Assembly (NCBI GenBank): GCA_026389455.1
Contig: JAPLHV010000072.1
Span: 1 to 34,952 of the forward strand
Reading direction: 5' to 3'
DNA length: 34,952 nt
Origin: Coprothermobacterota bacterium
GTDB lineage: Bacteria > Caldisericota > JANLFM01
Part shown: positions 21,046 to 27,319 of the stretch, one piece after another
Numbering within the stretch: the first letter of the stretch is position 1
Layout: every line of letters begins with the position of its first letter
The notes under the pieces: model-generated
The model's input: only the letters and a program-made list of their open reading frames with translations
Database searches by the model: none
What the model was told of the DNA's origin: nothing
Program-made: the position numbers and the translations under genes

Positions 21046-21564
21046 ATGTTACATAATAACGAGATAGAAGAGAAAGACTCCCCTCCGGAGAACTTGGTCG
21101 ATCTGTTGGAAAAGTGGTCGGCCTGCTTTTCCCGCCGCGCTATGCAGGATGCCTTGGCTGTAGCGCATTCAGCCGGGCTGACTCTCCCCTCCCTTTATCT
21201 GCTGATACACTTGGCCGATCATCAAGGCGCGGAGATCGGCCACTTGCGTCGCTTCATGCATGGATCCAGCGCTGATGCCAGCCAGAAGGTAGAGCGGTTA
21301 GTGCAACTGGGTCTGTTGCAGCGATCAGAGGATCCCCGGGACCGCCGAGTGCGCACGGTCTGTTTGACCACCGAGGGCCAACGCATCATCCAACAAACCA
21401 TTGTGCGACGTCGGCAGTGGCTTTCCGTCGTGATGGCCGGCCTCTCCTTACAAGAACAGGCTGAAAGCGCCTCGGCTCTTTGCAGCTTGGTGCGACAAGC
21501 CCAATCCCTGTCCAAGCAGGATTTTGATTCGTATCAGGAAACTGATGGAAAGGATCTATCATGA
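21046..21564 (+). CDS. MarR-family transcriptional regulator
   Basis: The 172-residue cytoplasmic DNA-binding protein has the MarR winged helix: LTLPSLYLLIHLADHQGAEI, a recognition helix region SADASQKVERLVQLGLL and the wing EDPRDRRVRTVCLT. MarR proteins usually repress an adjacent efflux gene and let go on binding a small ligand. Its stop codon overlaps the ATG of the MFS gene (ATGA), so the two form one operon. A palindrome in the promoter suggests autoregulation. The ATG lies only about one helical turn after the -10 box, so the mRNA leader is very short. Confidence 0.9.
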   Translation: MLHNNEIEEKDSPPENLVDLLEKWSACFSRRAMQDALAVAHSAGLTLPSLYLLIHLADHQGAEIGHLRRFMHGSSADASQKVERLVQLGLLQRSEDPRDRRVRTVCLTTEGQRIIQQTIVRRRQWLSVVMAGLSLQEQAESASALCSLVRQAQSLSKQDFDSYQETDGKDLS

Positions 21565-22916
21565 CCAGCAAATCATCCTCCGTCGCGATGGCCATCCTGC
21601 TCTTTGTGCTGGTCATCGTCATGCTTGGCTTCGGCATCGTGATGCCGTTGATGCCATCCTTTATCACCCATTTCGGCGCCAGTGGAAGCCAGTTGGGGCT
21701 GATGATGGCCATTTACTCTCTGATGCAATTCCTCTTCGCGCCTTTCTGGGGGCGCCTTTCGGATCGTATCGGGCGTAAGCCGGTCTTGCTGATCGGCATC
21801 GCTGGGTATGCCATCGCCTTCATCATGCAGGCTATCTCCCCGAATATCTGGTTTTTCATCGGCGCTCGCGCCGTCGCTGGGATCCTATCCTCGGCCACCT
21901 TGCCCACCGCCACCGCCTATATCGCCGACACCACCAGCTTGGAGAAGCGCTCCGGGGGGATGGGGCTGATGGGCGCTGCCATGGGCGTAGGAATGATCTT
22001 CGGTCCCTTCCTGGGCGGAATCTTGACCAACTGGAACCCAATCCTGCCAACCTGGTTGGCCGGCTTCATGCAAATGGCGACAGACGCCTCCAGCGGAGCT
22101 GCCATCAATCTTTCCATCCCCTTCTTCTTCAGCGCCTTCCTGGCCCTGTTGTTGATCCCCTTCGTCATCTTCGTGCTGCCTGAGTCGTTGGCGAAGAGTG
22201 CCAGAGAGAAGGCTGGAGGGCGCCAGGCCAACCAGTTGAGCCAATTGTGGCAAGCTGTGCGCAGCGGTCCTACCGCATTTCTTTTCCTGATGGCCTTCCT
22301 GGTGGCTTTCGCCATGTCTAACATGGAGAGCGTGTTGGGGTTATACGCTCAGGACCGATTCGCCATCGGGCCCTCTCAGTTAGGGATCTGGATGGGAGCA
22401 ATCGGCATCCTCTCGGTGATCCAGCAAGGCATTCTCTTCGCTCCCCTGGTCCGGCGATTTGGGGAGGAGCGGCTGATGCAGGTCGGTTTGGCCATCAGCG
22501 TCGTTGGCTTTGTCGGGATGGCGGTGATGCCTAGTCTATGGGGGCTCTTTGCCTCCACCGTCATCTACATCATCGGCAGCACCTTGCTGGGTCCTACCGT
22601 AAACACCCTCATCTCCAAGCGAGCCACTACCGGGCAGGGAACCGCTCTTGGGTTGGGCAACTCCTTTCAATCTCTGGGGCGCACGGTCGGTCCGCTCTGG
22701 GCTGGATTCTCCTACGACATCTATCCCACCCTCTCCTTCTGGACAGGCGCGGTCATTCAGGCAATTGCCCTGGTCTTCGCCTTGCGGGTTCTCCGCCCCT
22801 TCACCCTGTCCGTGCAACCTGCATTAAGCCGACAGGCGCACAGTTCGCAACCGTTGGCTGCTTCCGTGATCGTCGGGCCTTCCTCGCCACCTGAAAAGTC
22901 GCCTGAACTGCGCTGA
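21561..22916 (+). CDS. MFS drug-efflux-type transporter (DHA1-like)
   Basis: The inner-membrane proton-driven exporter of 451 residues has twelve likely helices. Typical features are GIVMPLMPSFITHFGAS in helix 1, the motif A loop GRLSDRIGRKPVL and the motif C-like stretch GVGMIFGPFLGGIL of drug/H+ antiporters. It starts at ATG 21561, overlapping the MarR gene, with AAAGGA a few bases upstream. The MarR pairing supports a role in exporting a toxic compound. The polar C-terminal tail (after residue 415) is not conserved in the family and has no function I can see. Confidence 0.9.
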   Translation: MTSKSSSVAMAILLFVLVIVMLGFGIVMPLMPSFITHFGASGSQLGLMMAIYSLMQFLFAPFWGRLSDRIGRKPVLLIGIAGYAIAFIMQAISPNIWFFIGARAVAGILSSATLPTATAYIADTTSLEKRSGGMGLMGAAMGVGMIFGPFLGGILTNWNPILPTWLAGFMQMATDASSGAAINLSIPFFFSAFLALLLIPFVIFVLPESLAKSAREKAGGRQANQLSQLWQAVRSGPTAFLFLMAFLVAFAMSNMESVLGLYAQDRFAIGPSQLGIWMGAIGILSVIQQGILFAPLVRRFGEERLMQVGLAISVVGFVGMAVMPSLWGLFASTVIYIIGSTLLGPTVNTLISKRATTGQGTALGLGNSFQSLGRTVGPLWAGFSYDIYPTLSFWTGAVIQAIALVFALRVLRPFTLSVQPALSRQAHSSQPLAASVIVGPSSPPEKSPELR

Positions 22917-23077
22917 CCAAGCTTGGTTCCCTCCGCGCAGCAGACCGGTAATTGCCAAGCAGTTTATGATCCGAACTGGAATGAAAGGGGAAAAAGGGTG
23001 TGCGCTGGACCAGACGGCCTGTGCGAATCGACCGCCTGTGAGGGACAATAATCCAATGGATCGCTGCCAAGATCCAC
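22917..23077. other. Gap between the MFS gene and tRNA-Ser
   Basis: Apart from the perfect 12-base palindrome ACCAAGCTTGGT at 22916-22927, right at the MFS stop codon, I see nothing firm in this stretch. The palindrome has no loop and no T tract. Confidence 0.3.
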
Positions 23078-23169
23078 TGGCGGAGAGGGCGGGATTCGAA
23101 CCCGCGAGGCGCGATAAACGCCTACCCGCTTTCCAGGCGGGTGCCTTCAGCCGACTCAGCCACCTCTCC
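23078..23169 (-). tRNA. tRNA-Ser (anticodon GGA)
   Basis: Read on the minus strand, the acceptor stem GGAGAGG (23163-23169) pairs with CCTCTCC (23082-23088), followed by discriminator G and an encoded CCA. The D arm, the anticodon stem CCCGC/GCGGG around CTGGAAA, a long variable arm (class II tRNA) and the T arm GCGGGTTCGAATCCCGC are all present. The anticodon GGA reads UCC and UCU. It lies opposite to its protein-coding neighbours. Confidence 0.97.
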
Positions 23170-23185
23170 GCTGGAAAACACGCTC

Positions 23186-23214
23186 ATTATAAACGACAGT
23201 CCCCTTCCCTTCAA
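23186..23214 (-). promoter_or_regulatory. Promoter of tRNA-Ser
   Basis: On the minus strand TTGAAG (23209-23214) and a perfect TATAAT (23186-23191) are separated by exactly 17 bp, with the tRNA 5' end 17 bases further on. Confidence 0.75.
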
Positions 23215-23295
23215 GAAAGCGGGGCTGCATTCCTCGTCGGTGAACCTCAACCAGCTCTTTCATTCATGCTACACTTTGCCTCGGACCATCAGTAT

Positions 23296-24594
23296 ATGGG
23301 AACTCGATTCGCCTGCGATTTTCACGTCCATTCCCGTTACACGCGCGGCGCCAGCGCGGAGATGACCCTGGACCAGATGGCTCATTTCGCCAAACTGAAG
23401 GGGCTCTCCCTCCTTGGCACCGGCGATTTCACCCATCCCGCCTGGTTCCTCGAGCTGAAGGAGATGTTGCGACCAGCGGCGCTGGAGGGACTCTACGAGT
23501 ATAAAGGAACTCTCTTCGCGCTCACTGCCGAAGTATCCAGCTTCTTTAGCCAGAAGGGACGGGGACGGAAGATGCACAATCTCATCTTCGCTCCCAGCCT
23601 GGAAGCAGCGTTGCGCATCCGCCAGCGCTTGCGCCGGTACGGCTCGCTCTCCCTGGACGGGGTTCCGGCCCTCTCCATCGCCTCACATGACCTGCTGAAG
23701 CTTCTGAAGGATCTCTCTCCAGAGACTTTCCTGGTTCCTGCGCACATCTGGAATCCACTCAATTCGCTGTTGAGCGCCAAGGCCGGCTTCAATTCGCTGG
23801 AGGAGTGCTTCGGCGAAGACGCAGTTGAGGCGCCCATCCTGGAGACTGGGTTGGCTTCCGACCCCCCGATGTCTTGGCGTTTAAGCGCTTTACAGGGGAA
23901 GACCTTCCTCTCCAGCTCGAATGCCCGCGACCCTCGTTCTTTGGGGCGTGAGGCGACGATCTTCAATGCCCCCCTCTCCTTCGGTGAACTCCGCGACACC
24001 CTTTTCAGCAGAGATCCGCAGAGGTTGCTATACACCCTGGAGTACTATCCCCAGGTAAGCAAATACCATTACAACGGCCACCGCAGTTGCCGTTTCTCTC
24101 TTCCTCCGCAACGAAGCCAGTCCAGCTTGGGTGCCGACCAACCGCCTGCAGTTGGCCGAGAAAGTTCCGCCCCAGCCAATCTCTGTCCGGTCTGCGGGCG
24201 CCCCCTCTCGGTGGGCGTACTGCAACGGGTGGAAGAGTTGGCCGACCGTCCTGCGCAGGAAACCCCGGCAGGCGCCATCCCTTTTATTCATCTGATGCCA
24301 TTGCGGGAGATCCTCTCCCAAGTCCTGCATCTACAATCCGAGGCTTCCTTGGTGGAAAACGAGGCGTTGCGGCTCGTGCAGGCTTTCGGCAATGAGTTGA
24401 ACGTTCTTTTGGACGTCCCCCTCTCCTATCTGGAAAAAGTCGCCAGCCCGGCTGTGGTGCAAGCCATTGCCAAAGTCCGCAGTGGCGAAGTTCAACTGGC
24501 GCCGGGTTATGACGGACGGTCCGGACAGATCCTCATCCCGCGCGAACGACGCGAGGAGAGACCCCGGGTGTCTGCTCAAATCAGCCTCTTCTGA
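23296..24594 (+). CDS. Endonuclease Q-like PHP-domain protein with altered metal motif
   Basis: The 432-residue protein matches the EndoQ/TIGR00375 family, which nicks DNA 5' of deaminated bases (uracil, hypoxanthine). PHP-type motifs are ACDFHVHSRYTRG, LLGTGDFTHP and FLVPAHIWNP, with the family stretch EDAVEAPILETGLASDPPMS. The C-terminus has the family zinc region CPVCGRPLSVGVLQRVEEL. Odd feature: where relatives typically read SNSDAHSP before LGREA, this one reads SSSNARDP. The metal-binding Asp and His are replaced by Asn and Arg, so catalysis may be lost. I chose ATG 23296, since longer frames would run through the tRNA gene. It lies 12 bases before mutM. Confidence 0.85.
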   Translation: MGTRFACDFHVHSRYTRGASAEMTLDQMAHFAKLKGLSLLGTGDFTHPAWFLELKEMLRPAALEGLYEYKGTLFALTAEVSSFFSQKGRGRKMHNLIFAPSLEAALRIRQRLRRYGSLSLDGVPALSIASHDLLKLLKDLSPETFLVPAHIWNPLNSLLSAKAGFNSLEECFGEDAVEAPILETGLASDPPMSWRLSALQGKTFLSSSNARDPRSLGREATIFNAPLSFGELRDTLFSRDPQRLLYTLEYYPQVSKYHYNGHRSCRFSLPPQRSQSSLGADQPPAVGRESSAPANLCPVCGRPLSVGVLQRVEELADRPAQETPAGAIPFIHLMPLREILSQVLHLQSEASLVENEALRLVQAFGNELNVLLDVPLSYLEKVASPAVVQAIAKVRSGEVQLAPGYDGRSGQILIPRERREERPRVSAQISLF

Positions 24595-24606
24595 GGGGTG
24601 CGGGAG

Positions 24607-25413
24607 ATGCCCGAGCTACCTGATTTGGAGGCGATCCTCCACAACCTGATCCCGAAAGTTACGGGGCATCGCATCGAAGCAGCCCAGGTATTCCGCCCCA
24701 AACGTGTCTTTCCAACCGGTGAGGCATTCGTCGCCGGCCTGGTGGGAGAGACGGTAGGCGAAGTACAACGTCAAGGTAAGTTCACTCTTTTCCTGTTACC
24801 TGACGGGGGGACTCTATCGATTCACCTGATGCTGCACGGGGAGATGGACTGGGTTCCCTCCTCACAAGCCCCAGAGAAGGCTACCGTGGCAACCCTCCGC
24901 TTCAGCGGGGATCAAGAGTTGCGTTTCTTGGACCGTGCCGGCTGGATGCGTTTGACCTACCACCCCGCGGGAGGCATCCAGGACTGCCCTGAGCTGCGCT
25001 TGCTGGGACCGGATCCACTGGAAGCAGCTTTTACGCCATTGTACTTGCAACAGATACTGCAGTCCTACCCCGGCACGGTGAAATTCGCGCTGATGGAACA
25101 GCGGTTGGTCAATGGGATCGGAAATGCCTTCTCCGACGAGATCCTTTTTTGTGCTCGCCTTCATCCCACTCGCAAGAGCCGCGACCTCAACGCGCAGGAG
25201 CAGGACCTCTTGGCCAAGTGCATCCCCGATACCTTACGCTGGGCGATAGTCCAGTCTATCCAAGGAATGGGGGCAGGGATCCGTGGAGAGGTCCGCTCTT
25301 ACCTGCGCGTGCATGGTAAAGACGGACAGCCTTGTACGCGTTGTCCGGGAAGGATCGCGCGGCTCGAGCTGGAGGGACGGGGAACTTACTTCTGCCCTCG
25401 CTGCCAGCATTAG
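24607..25413 (+). CDS. mutM: Formamidopyrimidine-DNA glycosylase
   Basis: The 268-residue base-excision repair enzyme removes oxidised purines such as 8-oxoguanine and cuts the abasic site. The start at ATG 24607 gives the catalytic N-terminus PELPD after loss of Met (Pro 2 and Glu 3 by codon). The conserved Lys of QRQGKFTLF, the helix-two-turn-helix NGIGNAFSDEILF and the C-terminal zinc finger CTRCPG...FCPRCQ are all intact. An upstream in-frame GTG (24598) is unlikely because it would bury the catalytic Pro. It lies directly after an EndoQ-like gene, which makes a small cluster for damaged-base repair. Confidence 0.95.
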   Translation: MPELPDLEAILHNLIPKVTGHRIEAAQVFRPKRVFPTGEAFVAGLVGETVGEVQRQGKFTLFLLPDGGTLSIHLMLHGEMDWVPSSQAPEKATVATLRFSGDQELRFLDRAGWMRLTYHPAGGIQDCPELRLLGPDPLEAAFTPLYLQQILQSYPGTVKFALMEQRLVNGIGNAFSDEILFCARLHPTRKSRDLNAQEQDLLAKCIPDTLRWAIVQSIQGMGAGIRGEVRSYLRVHGKDGQPCTRCPGRIARLELEGRGTYFCPRCQH

Positions 25414-25419
25414 CCAGGA

Positions 25420-25482
25420 AGTAACTTGCTGCCGCAGGCTGGTAACTTGCTGCCGCAGGTTGGTAACTTGCTGCCGCAGGCT
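25420..25482 (+). repeat. Three tandem 21-base repeats between mutM and queG
   Basis: Three 21-base units have the core AACTTGCTGCCGCAGGCT; the second ends GTT. The unit is the complement of the AGCCTGCGGCAGC form of the dispersed repeat with an added GTAAC spacer. The array fills almost all of the 72 bases between the genes. It is open in the queG frame (LLPQAGN repeats), so it could be read as an N-terminal extension from TTG 25426. Confidence 0.95.
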
Positions 25483-25485
25483 GAG

Positions 25486-26565
25486 ATGTCGTCTCTGACC
25501 GCGATGCTGCCGGCACTCCTCCGTGAGGGCGCCGCACAAGAAGGATTGGCCATCGCCTGGATCCCGATTCAAGCGGTGATGGAAGGAGAAGACAAACTGG
25601 AGGATTGGATCGACCCCCGACTGCGCTTCCCTTGGGCTCGCACGGTGGTCTCCTTCGCCCTCCCCTACCCGGCTCCCGCAGCGCCGCCTGGCTTGCTGGA
25701 GGGACGGATCGCTGCCTTTGCCGCCTACGATTGGTATGGGACATTGAAGGAAAGGTTATGCCGCATCGCCAAGACCCTGCGTGAACAACACCCCAGCCTA
25801 CGTGTGAAAGTCTTGGTGGAGGGACCCCTGCAGGAGAAAGGATGGGCTTGGCGAAGCGGATTGGGATGGCGCGGGAGAAACACACTGCTCTTTCACCCAG
25901 CCTGGGGATCGCGTCTACTCCTCGGTGAGCTGCTCGTGAGTGAAGAGCTGGAGGCAAGCGAAAGCTCTGAACAAGAGCAACTTAAGCATACCCCAGTCAG
26001 CCGTTGCGGTGATTGCAGACTCTGCCTGGAAGCTTGTCCCACTGGAGCACTGGAGGAGAACGAGAGCGATTCGATCCGCCCCAGCGCGCCTTTCTTTCAT
26101 CTTCACGTCGAACGATGCCTGGATACCCTCACCTTGCATCATCCCGGCTCCCTCCCCGACTGGGCGCGGTCAGCGCTGGGGCAAAGGCTGGTCGGTTGCG
26201 ATCTCTGCCAGGAAGTATGTCCCTATAACAAGGTAGCTCCCTGCGCGCCATTTTGCAGCTCGAACCCGCCGCCCGGACCCGGTTGGAAGCTCTCCATCCC
26301 CTCCTCTTTGGCTATGGATGAGTCCCATTTCCAAGCCGCTTTCACCGGCCACACCTTGGGCCGCCTTCCTTTTTCGCGCTTCCTGCGCAACTGCCTTGCG
26401 GCAGCTGGAAATAGCGATGGAGCGGCAATCACGGAAAGTGTCCGCCCCTTCCTGCGCCACCCCGATCCGATCCTTGCTGAACAGGCTTCCTGGTCATTGG
26501 CGCGATTGACGAGCCATCGAGGCTTTCCAGGAAGCACGGGTCAGTCGATCAAGACGAGACCATAG
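25486..26565 (+). CDS. queG: Epoxyqueuosine reductase
   Basis: The 359-residue cobalamin- and Fe-S-dependent enzyme carries out the last step of queuosine biosynthesis in tRNA. The two ferredoxin-like cluster motifs are intact: CGDCRLCLEACPTGAL (from residue 174) and GCDLCQEVCPYNK. The region SGLGWRGRNTLLFHPAWGS matches the family's cobalamin site area. I prefer ATG 25486 (MSSLTAM), just after the tandem repeats. The frame is open further upstream, and a TTG at 25426 would add 20 repeat-coded residues. The ribosome binding site, if any, would lie inside the repeat. The gene's end overlaps the convergent DUF2284 gene by 25 bases. Confidence 0.93.
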   Translation: MSSLTAMLPALLREGAAQEGLAIAWIPIQAVMEGEDKLEDWIDPRLRFPWARTVVSFALPYPAPAAPPGLLEGRIAAFAAYDWYGTLKERLCRIAKTLREQHPSLRVKVLVEGPLQEKGWAWRSGLGWRGRNTLLFHPAWGSRLLLGELLVSEELEASESSEQEQLKHTPVSRCGDCRLCLEACPTGALEENESDSIRPSAPFFHLHVERCLDTLTLHHPGSLPDWARSALGQRLVGCDLCQEVCPYNKVAPCAPFCSSNPPPGPGWKLSIPSSLAMDESHFQAAFTGHTLGRLPFSRFLRNCLAAAGNSDGAAITESVRPFLRHPDPILAEQASWSLARLTSHRGFPGSTGQSIKTRP

Positions 26566-27047
26566 CTGTTCTCCCCGCAGGAGCGATCAACAAGGACATC
26601 GATCGGGTAGCCGTTGCCGCGCGCTGTGGCGAAAACATCGATGCCACAGGCTTCCATGGCGGGTCGGGTTTCCTTGGGGTGCAGGCATCTCGTAGGCCCG
26701 CATTTTTCACAGAGGTTGCAAGGTCCTGCACCTAGCCCGAGAGCTTTGTAGTAACCAGCCAAAAAGAATTCCCGTTCCAACGAGGTGACGACCTTAGTGG
26801 GAAGCTCATCACTTGCGCAGTGGATGAGCAAAGCGCGCTGGTAGCAACGAAGAATCTCCTGGGTCTCATGGGGAGTCGGCGTATTTGGCGGACAACAATG
26901 GCTTCTGTTGTACCCTGCGCATCCGAACTGGCACTTGAATCGTACCCAGGCTGCCGTAACCACGCTGGCGGCGAGGATCAACTTCGCTTCCACAGCGCCG
27001 AGCTGGCAGGCTCTCGCGATAAACTTCTCCAAATCCTCGTCCAACAT
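26541..27047 (-). CDS. DUF2284 metal-binding protein
   Basis: The 168-residue cytoplasmic protein is rich in Cys and matches the DUF2284 family of predicted metal-binding proteins. Its Cys clusters are RFKCQFGCAGYNRSHCCPP near the N-terminal third and CNLCEKCGPTRCLHP, followed by RPAMEACGIDVF. Function is unknown. I chose ATG 27047 (MLDEDLEKF) because GGAGG lies shortly upstream; a longer frame to 27119 has no such signal. It overlaps the end of queG tail to tail. Confidence 0.85.
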   Translation of the reverse strand: MLDEDLEKFIARACQLGAVEAKLILAASVVTAAWVRFKCQFGCAGYNRSHCCPPNTPTPHETQEILRCYQRALLIHCASDELPTKVVTSLEREFFLAGYYKALGLGAGPCNLCEKCGPTRCLHPKETRPAMEACGIDVFATARGNGYPIDVLVDRSCGENSYGLVLID

Positions 27048-27271
27048 GCTTTTTCCTCCGCAAGATAATGCCCGTCTCCTGATCTCCTCCCTGGCTTGAA
27101 TGGAAGTATGGTTGACCAAAGGCTAAGGGCGATCGCATCGGCGGAGATCATAGTCCGAAAGTCTTTGAAGTTCAATCGAGGTGGCATCATTCCACCGCTC
27201 CAGATTTGAAGTCAGCTGGTCGAGCATTCATCCGCAAGCGAAGAAGTTGAGGCCTTCCTCTGCCGACAGCG

Positions 27272-27280
27272 TGCTATGAT
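27272..27280 (+). promoter_or_regulatory. Extended -10 promoter for the kelch gene
   Basis: TGCTATGAT (27272-27280) is an extended -10 element about 40 bases before the ATG at 27320. The TTGAGG at 27247 is too far away (22 bp) to be a normal -35. No other feature stands out in the 272-base gap from 27048. Confidence 0.45.
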
Positions 27281-27319
27281 GAATTCCAGACATGCGGATT
27301 ACCGTGAAAGGTTGGTGAG

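Noticed and set aside
22916-22927. Operator or terminator at the 12-base palindrome ACCAAGCTTGGT
   Set aside because: It has no loop, no T run and no adjoining regulator. A chance palindrome is as likely.
22966-23295. N-terminal extension of the EndoQ-like protein
   Set aside because: The extension would translate through tRNA-Ser (opposite strand). Homology-like sequence begins at MGTRFACDFH, so the start is placed at 23296.
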